From Axinella damicornis (lineage: Eukaryota; Porifera; Demospongiae; Axinellida; Axinellidae), in contig OZ007510.1 in the NCBI GenBank assembly GCA_963931865.1, forward strand, positions 7,045,399 through 7,109,398: DNA of 64,000 nucleotides, in the 5' to 3' direction. Position numbers and translations under genes: made by a program. The notes under the pieces are model-generated. The model had not been told where the DNA came from. It saw only the letters and a list, made by a program, of their open reading frames with translations, and searched no databases. Positions 42,689 through 53,105 of the stretch are shown one piece after another. Position 1 is the first letter of the stretch. Each line of letters begins with the position of its first letter.

Positions 42689-44303
42689 TTAAGGAGATAA
42701 CGCACTCCACAACTTCGACTCAAACCGAGGCTGCTGCATTTCGGATGCACTCTGCAGGCCCACTGGGACAGTTCTCGTACTAGCACTGAAGCTAAAGTGA
42801 TGACCCCCGGTTGTTTGTGGACCCACAACTCTCAATCCACTGTGGTGACTAGCACTCTGGGTATGAGCGATGTCTGAACGGTCATTGTGCTGCCCTGGTG
42901 GAGTTTGGCTGCTCTCACTGCTAGTGAGCAGCTCTTCTAACGTGTGTACATGTACATTGGGGAAGCGAGGAAGAGAGGTTGATTCAGTTTTTGTAACCTC
43001 TGGACTATTGAGCTCCGTTTCCAACCTCTTTCCAGGGAGCTTTCCATCTCTAACCTTTCCTCTGGCTGCCAGGCCTGCAGCTGAAGGGCTACCAGCTAGC
43101 TCAAGGTGGTTGACGGAGTGGATGTGTTCTTTAAGGTGCCGAGGAAGGGAGGATTCGTCAGTTGTGTTTGTAAAAGTAGGTGGAGAAGGAGTGGGTGATG
43201 GAGACTGTTCTCTTGAGCCAGTTCGATCAGAAGGTTGTCTCCTGAAGTGGTGAGCATTCAATACACCCTGCATGTCCAAGGTTCTTCCAGCTACTGAGAC
43301 ATCCTGTTCCTCGTCACTATAGTGAGTAGGAACTCATCTGCCATTTTGACATTGGCAAGAAAGTCATTAGCATCTTCACTGTCGCTGTCCCCATTCTCTG
43401 TCTCAACGCTCCCTTTCATGCCTACCTCCTGGAAACTATCATGAGTAGACACCGTTCTTGAGGTATTGGTGTTAAGGCTTTGTGCTGATGGCACAACACT
43501 TAGCATTTCCGAACTCCTGAGCATGAGGTGATGAGTCACAGCAATAGAGGGCCCTTTAGCTCTAGAGCCCCTGCAGCTGTTTTTGGGAGTGGAGGCCGCC
43601 CTGATAGCTGTTCCAGAGGAGAATCAAGTATCAATGCTGACTTGTCTGGTTCACGAGTCAACGAGGGACCTGATGTCCTTGATTGGGATTGTTTGAGGAA
43701 GGCATGGTCTTTAGGGAGGGAGTAGACATTGGAAGTTCCTCCCATGATGTCACTGACCAGTGGTGGTGGGGACTCCATCAGCTTTGCCCAGTCAATGTGG
43801 CCCTGTGGGTAACACAGACAGAGCACACAAACGTACTTAGGGCATCGTGTTAATGCAGCTGTGTTGTTTGTTAATTTACAAAGTACGTGTACACCAAATT
43901 CATAAACTGGAGTTTTGTGAATGCATAAAACCACTAAATCATCACTGCGTGTGCATAGCGTAATTGGCTTTGGTATACACACACTGGTTAGTGGTTAGGA
44001 AGGAGTGTACTGGAGAATGGCGAGAACAAGAGTGGACGCATGACCACAGACTGGCTTGCTGAAAATACGTACAAGGACTTGCCGTCATCCGCATGCACAA
44101 GTATACAGACACTCGGGCACCTTGTTCTTTGTGCCTTTCTGGAAGGCCACCAAGTATGACTCAATGTCCTCCCCCTCCTCCTCCCTCCTGCTACCATCCT
44201 CATGGCCTAGAACACTGGACTGAGATACTGACGAGATGGAGGAGATTGACCGAGACTTCCTGGCCACTCCACGGCCTCGCAGGTGAGGAAAGCTTCCAGC
44301 CAT
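42689..44303 (-). CDS. Unrecognised Ser/Pro-rich protein gene, frame disrupted
   Basis: Exon 1 (44121-44303) starts MAGSFPHLRGRGVARKSRS and ends at a clean donor. Exon 2 begins at 43802 and joins in phase (GHIDWAKLMESPPPLVSDIM). It reads through an acidic/Ser-rich region to a stop at 43536. Open sequence continues in a second frame (43291-43539: VGMKGSVETENGDSDSEDAND) and a third (42689-43279: GSREQSPSPTPSPPTFTNTT). All have similar composition. Either unseen introns or two frameshifts separate them. The protein looks largely disordered with phosphorylation-like SP motifs. I do not recognise the family. It could be a young pseudogene. Confidence 0.45.
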
Positions 44304-44399
44304 GGCTTCACCTCGTGCCTAGCTACAGGCTGGAGGTGGTAGAGCTGCATGAGGTGCAAGTGAGAGTTCAGGTGAGAGGTTGACATTTCTCCTAGGTCT

Positions 44400-44870
44400 T
44401 TCTCATAGGAGCCTAGGGTCAGGGTTAGGGTAGTACAGTATAAATGGTCTAGCCAGTCTAGTCAGTAATGGTTTCCAGGGAGCAACTTACCGAGTGATAC
44501 GCAAGAGAAGTGGCCTGACAATGGCCCGGTCAAGTATAGTGCTTCAACAGCCGAACTTTGGAACGGGACGCGCAAGGCATGCAAGGCTAGGAAAGACAAG
44601 TTTTAAAGAATAATTATCTGAATGGAAAATGATTTTTCATGACTTTCTAAAGTTATGTTTTCCATGTACAAGTTAATGCATTGGTTATAATTGACATGCG
44701 TTGATGATTATATCTCAAAGTACAAAACAGGCTTGGCGTTCAGAGAGTTAAAGTGAGTACATATACAAATGTAATATCAATAATCATAAAGACTCATTGC
44801 TATATACATTGATCCAGATGTTCGCTAGTTCATTGTTAGAGCATTACACGTAGCATAGAAACTGTTATGT
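44400..44870. other. No supportable gene
   Basis: AT-rich sequence with no recognisable coding motif. Confidence 0.35.
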
Positions 44871-44876
44871 TAACAG

Positions 44877-45183
44877 AACGTTTTGGCCACGAAGGCCTTC
44901 TTCAGCTGCATACACCACAGAACTGTACAAAATATAACAGACTACTGTATATAGGACACGTGATGCCCATAGATGTGGATAAATGTGAAACGGTCATATG
45001 GAAATATAGAAATACAGGAAGTGAATGACTAAATGGATAAGTCAGGTGTAGCTTCCAGTACTGGGTTCCAAATGGGGTTTAAGAGCAGTCCCAGATCGAT
45101 CCAGTTTTTCCTCTTGCTGTCCTATCCTTGATGCGGATTGCTTCCATAACTCTGCATCTGGTCCAGTGTTCTTGCCTATCCAA
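44877..45183 (-). pseudogene. Penelope-like element relic with hammerhead-like motif
   Basis: Minus-strand frame at about 45078-45183 encodes DRQEHWTRCRVMEAIRIKDR and a short tail, the usual end of the GIY-YIG region of Penelope-like elements. About 170 bp downstream (44877-44905) is the phrase CTGAAGA, then GGCC-TTCGT-GGCC, then AAAACGTT. This resembles the CUGANGA / stem II / GAAA core of hammerhead ribozymes known in these elements, with the G of GAAA changed. It is a 3' remnant only. Confidence 0.5.
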
Positions 45184-45239
45184 GCTTAGTCAGGGCCGGC
45201 GCGGCCGGTACGGCCGGTACGGTTTTGGCCGTACCACTT

Positions 45240-46205
45240 TTTAGTCGCCTAGGTACGGTGTCACAGCGGATCGCGTCCGGCCGCGGATAGTGTCCGCCCC
45301 GGACCCGATATGCTAGCAGATTGTGTCTGCTTTCGCGGATAGTGTCCGGGGGGTGGACGCCAACTGCTAGCGGATGGAGTCCGCCCGGACTCGGTTCGCT
45401 AGCGGATTATGTCCGCCTGGACACTAGCTATCTGTTTAATAGCAGATACTGTCCAGGCAGACACTATCCCACCCCGCTGACTCTATCCAGGCGGACACTA
45501 TCTGCTAGCAGATACTGTCCAGGCGGAGACTATATATATAATTATGCTAGCAGATATAATATTATACTGTCCAGGCGGACATTATCTGCTAGCAGATACT
45601 GTCCAGGCGGACACAATCTGCTAGCGGATAGTGTCCAGGCGGACACTATCTGCTAGCAGATACTGTCCAGGCGGACACAATCTGCTAGCAGATACTGTCC
45701 AGGCGGACACAATCTGCTAGCGGATAGTGTCCGGGGACACAACCAGGATAAGAATAATTGTAGCATAAGTAGTAAATGTTGCATAATAATTTATAATAAG
45801 ATGAATGTTGCACAATAAAGATGAATAATAACGTTGAATAGTACAATTGTTGCATAATAATAAGAACTTCATACTCTTGCGCTTCACTCAACTTCTCCTT
45901 CGCCATTTCGCCCACTGGACTATGTGAATTCAACTCTCCAAGACGCGGCCTTTTATACTGCAGTGCTCTTCAAAACATGTCAAGGTCATGGCCTTCGCGC
46001 GGGACGGTTGTACGGACAAAATCAAAATCATGGCCTTCGCGGGGCGGTTGTACGATCGGCCGGACAGAATCCGCGAAGCCGGACCGTTTCCGCTAGTCCG
46101 GGTGGACGCAATCCGCTAGCGTATTGCGTCCGACCGGACACAATCAGCTAGCGGATCACGTCCACCGGACACAATCTAGGCCGGACGCAATCCGCGATGA
46201 CAACG
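45240..46205. repeat. Palindromic minisatellite (GCTAGC / TGTCCaGGCGGACA)
   Basis: About fifteen units of 31-32 bp alternate 'ctgctagcagata' with 'tgtccaggcggaca'. Both parts are close to self-complementary, so the array can fold in many ways. The main array is 45290-45735. A diverged set recurs at 46060-46200. The two outer ends (near 45250 and 46200) match each other inverted (agcggatcgcgtccgg / ccggacgcaatccgcg). The whole may be one large foldback element. Confidence 0.75.
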
Positions 46206-46514
46206 GCTCTGACAGTGGACTGTTCATAGCTCGTGTCTCAGTCACGCCTTGTTGAGGTACGTGTCTTAGTCAGACAGTCTTCAGATCCAAGTCGCTGTGG
46301 TCTTGTTGAAGTAGACTGTTTATATAGTTCGTGTCTTCTCTAGTCTATAAACGAAAATTCGCCGTCTATGTGGGGCTCGCTCACGCTCGCCCTACCGGTA
46401 TACCGTGGGCTACCGGTATACCTGGAGGCCTCCTAGAAGTTATGGGCGCAAAGCGCGCATTATCGCCATTCCACGTTGACGGTCACGGATGACACGGAAA
46501 GCAGAAAGCAGTTA

Positions 46515-46642
46515 CAGTGCAGTGCAAAGCACGAAGGTGCCACGAGAGCCCATCCAGACAACTGAAAAATGAAGGTAAAATAAAATTTTCCGCGCTTCGC
46601 GCGGACTGATCGGCGCTTCCCGCCTCTATTCACTCCCTTCGG
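46515..46642. repeat. Diverged inverted copy of the hAT-like MITE end
   Basis: The block with 'aggtgccacgagagccca', 'ttttccgcgcttcgcgcgga' and 'tgatcggcgct' is the reverse complement of 46690-46815 inside the adjacent MITE. Together they form a large imperfect hairpin. Confidence 0.65.
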
Positions 46643-46646
46643 TATA

Positions 46647-47082
46647 CAGGGGCGGATACAGGATTTATGAAAGGGGGGGGCACAATATATTAAACGCTGC
46701 CGGAGGCAGTGCATAGAGGAGCGTAGCGCCGATCAGTCCGCGCGAAGCGCGGAAAAAGTTTTTCGCCTTCATTTTTTACTTCTCAGGGTGGGCTCTCGTG
46801 GCACCTTCGCGCTTTGCACTGCAAGTTCCATGAGCTTCTTCCTTGCTCAAATTTCGCTCACGAACGTAATACGTACATACACGGAGGGGTATACTAGATC
46901 GTGGTCTCGTTCCCAAGCCGTTCGGTTTCAGGCAACGCACGGTATTTCGAGCTGAGGAGACCAAGGCCAGGAGTTGCAACGTAGCGGCAGCAAGTTAGTA
47001 AGGAGGAAAATAAAGCGGTGAAGAAGCAAAAGGGGGGGGGGGGGCACCGGCCCCCGGTGCCCCCCCCCTAGATCCGCCCCTG
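46647..47082. mobile_element. 436-bp MITE, CAGGGGCGGAT ends, 5-bp TSD
   Basis: It begins CAGGGGCGGATAC and ends GATCCGCCCCTG, flanked by GTATA on both sides (46642-46646 and 47083-47087). The TIR and 5-bp duplication fit the hAT superfamily (5-bp-TSD branch), by memory. It contains a poly-G/CCGG palindrome near 47031-47068. A second copy lies at 48776-51017. Confidence 0.85.
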
Positions 47083-47324
47083 GTATAATGGCCGTACCAC
47101 TCCAAAATAGCTCGCGCCGGCGCTGGCTTTACCGTACTGTAAGCGACGAAAGCTGGGCGTGGGACTGGGAACGAGACTATACAACAGGCAGCTATAGTAC
47201 TAGTATTAAAACAATGTACTAGGCCAACCTAAGATGGTAGCGTCAACCTCAGCCAGTGGAATGCGAGCCATTTAGTAACCCTGTTACGATGTACCGGAAC
47301 CGTGGCTAGCCGCGTATACTGGTA

Positions 47325-47558
47325 CTGTCGATTTCACTTCGCTTCGAACAAGCGTATTGCTGTTTTGCGGCAAGGCTTCCTGTGGGTGGAGCTTTAATTT
47401 ATGGAAATCGCAATTATTATCGCACGGCCCGCAATACGCCGGAGTCCGGAAGCTGCGGGCACTTTGCGTGAGTGTCATATTTGCAGAATTATCTAGAACA
47501 CAGTTTTCCGTGAAAATCCACAGAAATACGCATGTTCGAAGCGAAGTGAAATCGACAG
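47325..47558. mobile_element. 234-bp MITE with TA target site
   Basis: The ends CTGTCGATTTCACTTCGCTT and its reverse complement span about 32 bp with one gap. TA flanks both sides (47323-47324 and 47559-47560). A Tc1/mariner-type non-autonomous element is likely. Confidence 0.8.
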
Positions 47559-48775
47559 TAGCTAGCTTCGTACGTACCCGCGGGGTAGCGAATCGCGGGC
47601 CTTTCCAGAGAACTTAATTTTTTATTTTATTTTTATTTTTTAATTTTAATGACAATGGAAGGCCGGGGGACCCATATGTCAAGACTACAGATAAATACAT
47701 ACAAATACACACTTGTTAAAGTTAAAGTTTACGCTTTACCAAGAAACTTTGGTACACAAACACACCTGTGAGCCAAATGATATGAACATTCTTTGAGAGC
47801 AAAATAAATGTTAGCTTGTCAGTAGATCTCATGTGGGGAAAGGAACTGTTGAGGGATCTGCAGCAGTTAAATAGTTGGTCTCTGTAATGACCTCGCCACA
47901 ACCGGCAGGTGATCAGAAAATGGGTTTCATCCTCAATTTCGATACAACTTGGACAGAGGCGTTCCTCCAGTGGAGTAGGTTTAGGGAGGGAGTATCGGCC
48001 CGTTTCAATCCTTAGTGAGTGGGAACTAGATCGTAGTCTAGCCAGTTGTATACGAATATGTCTTGGGAGGTTGAGGTATGGTTCAAATTCAAGCCTTGTT
48101 TTGAACAAACGGTATGTTCTCAATTTTCTGGATGTGGCCAGATCACTTAACCATTGTTGTTGATATTGGTCCCAAAGTCTTTGCGTAAGCTTTTCAATGA
48201 ATAGGTCATGTGGAATACTGTCTGGGTTGTTCCAGATATGGGAAAACCCTGCTTTGTCGAGCACTGTCTTGACTGTCTGTGCCCACTGACTGGGCTGCTC
48301 ACAAATATTTAGCTGGTACGCTTCCTGCAATAATGGAGGGATGTCCCAGTGTGTTGAAATATGTAACCAATACTTTACCATAGCAATCTTTCTTCTGTTC
48401 TCCAGGGGACACCTACCAAGATCTCCATATACTGCTGCATTGCAAGCAGACGTTGGCAGCCCAAGAGCAAACTTACAGAACCGTTTATGAACTTTTTCCA
48501 TTTCCTCTGCTTTTTCAGAGGCCCAGACTTCACATCCATATTCTGTAATGGGGCGTACTAATGTATCAAATAGGTATAGTAGTGTTGTTGGTTTAGGATG
48601 ACCGAGGTGCATTGAAGTCTTTATCAAGGAGAAGGTGGCCTTATTAGCCTGGGATGCCAAGATCGAAATGGCTGGCTTCAGAGACCCATTTGCTGACAAG
48701 AGGACGCCCAGGTATTTGTATTCTGATGCAATGGTAATGGGTGATCCACTCAAATGGAACCTGTGTGACATTGTT

Positions 48776-51017
48776 CAGGGGCGGATCTAGGGGGGGGGGC
48801 ACCGGGGGCCGGTGCCCCCCCCTTTTGCTTCTTCACCGCTTTATTTTCCTCCTTACTAACTTGCTGCCGCTACGTTGCAACTCCTGGCCTTGGTCTCCTC
48901 AGCTCGAAATACCGTGCGTTGCCTGAAACCGAACGGCTTGGGAACGAGACCACGATCTAGTATACCCCTCCGTGTATGTACACAGCCAAAAATATTCTGT
49001 TGTGATACTGTTCTGGTTGCAGTTGTGTGTGATACAGATGTGTTTGCTGTTGTGTATCGGTACTGCAGCTGCTGCAGATCTGTATCAGATTGTTCTGAAC
49101 ATGCTCATATCAGTTCAGTATAAACCACGAAACCTTCAGAATGCGTACGCTGTATCAGAACTGTCACAACAGATGTGTTACAGGTATGTAGATAACTGCA
49201 GGTCTGTATCAGATCAGCCATGTGACACCACGCCCCCAGGGTTGAGTCTGCATGTGACCAGAGAATTTGAATTTTGTGATGCAAAGTTATGGCCTGCTGT
49301 TGTTGGTGCATTGTCTCAAGGGCTGCCCAGCTAGTTGTGACGGGTCATGTTTGGTGGTGCTGTGTTTGTGAAGTGAGTTTGACTTTAAACTAGACTATAC
49401 TGTAATTTGGAAACTGCCAAGCTTAAGCATGCTGCTCTTATCTGCAGCACAACTGGTGGTGATATCACTTCAGATTCTGAGATGGACATGGAGGTATATC
49501 TTTTCACCTTAGTCCAGCCTCTCCTTCCAGCTTTCTGGACTGTGATGCAAGCCTCACTGGCTTTTAATCACGTGCTGTAAGCTGGTTAGAGATGTAGAGG
49601 CTGGAATTTTGTGCTTGTATTCATCACTTTTATATGTCAACTAATAGGACCACTTTGGTGGAGAAATGTGGTCATTTCAAGCCTACCCTCAAGGTATGGA
49701 GAGAAGATGAATACTTATAACTATGCCCGGCCCGTGTCACTCTCATCTTTCTCTGCTTCAGGCATATCCAGAGTGATGACTATACCCAAGCCATTCCCAT
49801 CGGAGGTCAGTGTACAGTGGTGAACTTGCACAAGCAATATACAAGCACTGCTTGCGCCTTCATGACTGCAAATGTTTCTTTATTTAAGGGTAGAGGTGGA
49901 GGAACGACCTGATGTACTATGGCTCAATTAGCTCCCTGCCGATAAAGTCTCTCTCTCCCTTGGCAGTCCTGTGCCAAAGATATTCACTTCTACATGAAGG
50001 TAAGAATATTTTTACTCATGTTTTTTTTTCTAGTTCAAAACGTAATTATACATTTCCTTACACTTTTGCCAAACAGGAGCAGATCAGCATGTCCTTGCCT
50101 GCTGAGGTACAGATACTACCCAATATCAAAAGCTGTCTCAAGTATACACGTCGTGTGCAACACCTGTACATGTGTTTCTGTGGAGTACCAAACTGGAGCA
50201 TGAGGACATTGAAGTTGAGAAAGTATGACTGGACAGAGTCTCGTGCCCATACCCACTAGTGGGGCCCGGGTCTGCACGAGGTTTATTGTTTGACGTGGAT
50301 ATTGGTCCGTCAGGAAGTACATACTTGAAGTTTAGGTAATGGACAGCATGCATATTCGGCACCTGCCATGGCTCTAAATAACCCATTTCCCTACTACCTG
50401 CCGGACCAATAACCACTTCATTTATTGTTTGAACATAATTATGTATCATTGAATTCCATTTTGTATCTCCTTTGGCCTTTGACTGTCCAATAATCTGTTT
50501 TCCACGTCAACTTTTTGCTTCTTTTGTCTCAGCAGTGCATGGGAGTAATTTAAATGAAAATGAGATCATTATGAATCAGATCTGTAGAAAGGCTGACCAG
50601 ATTCAGAACAGTTTACATATCTGATACAGGTCTGGTTACATTTTGAATCAGAAGCATACTTACATTTTGAATCAGGTCATTGCCCATATGTTCTGTTGCA
50701 CTATACGTCTGCGCATCTGTACCAGAATGTAAACAGATCCGTATCAGAACCGGACCAGTTCTGATTCAGAACGTAGGTTTTTGCTGTGTACGTATTACGT
50801 TCGTGAGCGAAATTTGAGCAAGGAAGAAGCTCATGGAACTTGCAGTGCAAAGCGCGAAGGTGCCACGAGAGCCCACCCTGAGAAGTAAAAAATGAAGGCG
50901 AAAAAAATTTTCCGCGCTTCGCGCGGACTGATCGGCGCTACGCTCCTCTATGCACTGCCTCCGGCAGCGTTTAATATATTGTGCCCCCCCCTTTCATAAA
51001 TCCTGTATCCGCCCCTG
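48776..51017. mobile_element. Second CAGGGGCGG-TIR MITE, inside the LINE and itself interrupted
   Basis: The ends (CAGGGGCGGATCTAGG ... GTATCCGCCCCTG) match the 46647-47082 element in inverse orientation, for about 205 bp on the left and 225 bp on the right. TTGTT flanks both sides (48771-48775 and 51018-51022). The centre is displaced by the 1.8-kb insert at 48982-50787. Confidence 0.88.
48982..50787. mobile_element. 1.8-kb nested element, ACAGCAAAAA-type ends, GTAC target site
   Basis: It starts ACAGCCAAAAAT and ends with the complement of ACAGCAAAAAC, flanked by GTAC (48978-48981, 50788-50791). The uninterrupted MITE at 46647-47082 shows the empty site with one GTAC. Copies of 'gatctgtatcaga' lie near both ends (subterminal repeats). 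The interior contains several exon-like pieces bounded by AG and GT on the plus strand, near 49648-49694, 49763-49805, 49966-49998 and 50077-50106. They could be a broken transposase or a captured host gene. No domain is recognised. Confidence 0.7.
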
Positions 51018-52375
51018 TTGTTGTTCTTTGCCGTGAGAAGCAGACAACCTTTCGTTTACTTGGAGGCTCCATTTTAGACAGTACTTGGACAGGCTGTTTA
51101 TGGAAGACTGGAGTGTCTCAGGAGATTCAGAAAGAAGAACCAGGTCATCTGCAAAGCCTAGGAGTCGTAACTTAGAATGAATGAGATCAACACCTCCAGC
51201 CTCATCTGCTTCTAGGTGCTGTTCCAAATCAGCTATAAACAAATTGAACAGTAGGGGACTGAGGTTACACCCTTGACGCACACCTTTTCTACATGGGAAG
51301 AGAGAGGAGATCTCAGTTCCCAGCTGAACTACTGATATGGCGTTCGCATACATACTTTGAAGCAGGGTGAGTATCATATTGCTAACTCCCAGCGATGCTA
51401 GCTTGGTCCATAGGGCACCATGACTTATTGAATCAAAAGCCTTCTTGAAATCCACAAAGCAGGCAAATAAAGGTTTGGCTTTCTTCCTGTAGAACTGGAT
51501 AACTGAGTTTAGGATAAATATTGGATCAGTCGTTCTTCGGCCATGTCGAAAGCCAAACTGTGTTTCATTTATAACATGTGTTGTTTCAGCCCAATCTAGC
51601 AGTCTGGCCCTTATGATAGCAGTGAAAATCTTGCCCATGACACTGAGGAGGGTGATGCCTCAGTAGTTGCTAGGGTCCTGTTTTTCACCACTCTTGTGAA
51701 TAGGTTTGATAACACCAATGCTCCATGTTGAGGGGTAGATGCCTGAGGTTAACACCTGATTGAAAATGTCTCTAAGGAAAAAGACCAGCCGAGAGTCAAA
51801 GAGCTTAAAAAAGGCTGGCGTTAAGCCATCCCAACCAGGTGCTTTGTGAGCTTTGAGATGTGCAATTGCCGACTCTACTTCTTCCATTGTAATGGGAGAG
51901 TCCGTCGATGGATTTCCCAGTCTGCTTCCTCCCGGAGTGACCTGACTATCCAGTGGGGCTGGGCCGAGACTGAGCTCCTCAAAATGTGTTTTCATTGCAT
52001 CCAGAGGGATAGGGATACGTTCAGGTGTTTGCTGCCCTGAGGCTCTACGGACCCATTTCCAAAAGGTGTGAGGGCTCCTCATTCTAAACGACTCCAACTC
52101 ATCATGGAGATTCAAAGCTGCTTGGCGTTTTTTTCTTCTGACCATGGCCTTGTAACTCTTTCTGGCTGTTAAGTACTTATCTTTTGTCCACGGGTCGTCT
52201 GCCTTAGATTTAAACAACTTTCCCAACTTCCTTGATCGTTTTTGATCCTTACATTCATGATCAAACCAAGAGTTTCTGGGGAATTTCTTATTTGTTCTAG
52301 TAGGGCGTTTGTTTGCATGTTTTCCCAGGACATCTTGAAGGAGGTTTGTAAAGTGTTTACACTGCACTTCGTGCG

Positions 52376-53105
52376 TGCCGCGTACCGACCGCGGTAGCCT
52401 GGGAACGAGGTTATGAGAATGCGCGCGCATATCTCAGGCAACCAGTGAGCAGTGAGTGAGCGAAAATGGCCCGAAGCGGTTCAGTCATAGATAATATACG
52501 GTTCGGTATGGCGGCGATCGAAAACAACGCTGTTGAAGCACGCGCGAAGCGCGCGAGCTAGGGGGGCATTCGCCCCCATAGGACAATCATAGCTACCGGT
52601 ATGACACAAACAAAATGGGCTCCCTAAATGATCACTCCAGGGATCCAATATCATAGTCTTGGGGGCCCATGCACAGCATGCTAGCATTAATGATTATGCA
52701 TGGTGGCTCCCCATATCACACTGACCCTCCCCCCTTTACAATAATATTATGATGATGAAAGTATTAAAATAGAAATGTCATATGATGAACAGCAGCAGGA
52801 GCCCATAATGAGAAGGAGCATCCAACGTAGCATTCTAGCCACAGAACGTGTTCATTCACAACCTACATGTATACCCGTGCCCTTATTTGGAAACTCTTTA
52901 TGCCAGCATATGCTCTTATGCTTCCACTCTAACTGGCAACAAAGGAAGCCATTATAGCACTCTGATTGCCAGTGCACAACACAACTGCCCTACATATTAC
53001 ATAACTGCTCCCTGCAACTTTTCAACCACTTTATTGGCCAAAAATAATCCACTAACACAGATACTGTACACAATGGACTCATCAGCTATACGCACACCAT
53101 TATTA
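52376..53105. other. No supportable gene
   Basis: It contains a GCCTGGGAACGAGG motif at 52397 and a 'gcgcgaagcgcgcgag' palindrome at 52543-52558. The remainder is unremarkable 3' flank of dioxygenase copy C. Confidence 0.4.

Larger units (their letters stand above)
47612..52375 (-). pseudogene. LINE, 5'-truncated, split by a DNA transposon
   Basis: Minus-strand ORF2 pieces run in order. The first is 52375-51663 (linker with KAPGWDGLTPAFFKLF and IKPIHKSGEKQDPSNY). Then comes 51659-51018 (RT core: FGFRHGRRTTD, FVDFKKAFDSISH, GVRQGCNLSPLLFNLFI, LLGFADDLVLLSE). The last is 48775-47722 (YKYLGVLLSANG, LVRPITEYGCEVW, and a CPSCIEIEDETHFLITC zinc-like tail). A TGA at 51660-51662 interrupts the first junction and a frame change lies near 51040. 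A 2.2-kb insert occupies 48776-51017. An A-rich 3' tail lies at about 47612-47665. The endonuclease half is absent. It cannot move. Confidence 0.85.

Noticed and set aside
45290..45735. Regular palindromic repeats resembling a CRISPR array
   Set aside because: There are no unique spacers, units abut directly, no cas genes are present and the genome is eukaryotic. It is a minisatellite.
48776..51017. Whole 2.2-kb insert as a single autonomous hAT-like transposon
   Set aside because: Comparison with the 436-bp sister copy shows a second insertion flanked by GTAC inside it, so the interior belongs to a different element. No transposase domain is recognised.
51660..51662. In-frame TGA as a recoded codon in the LINE
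   Set aside because: It lies at a CpG-type position in an otherwise broken element, so a simple nonsense mutation is more likely than recoding.
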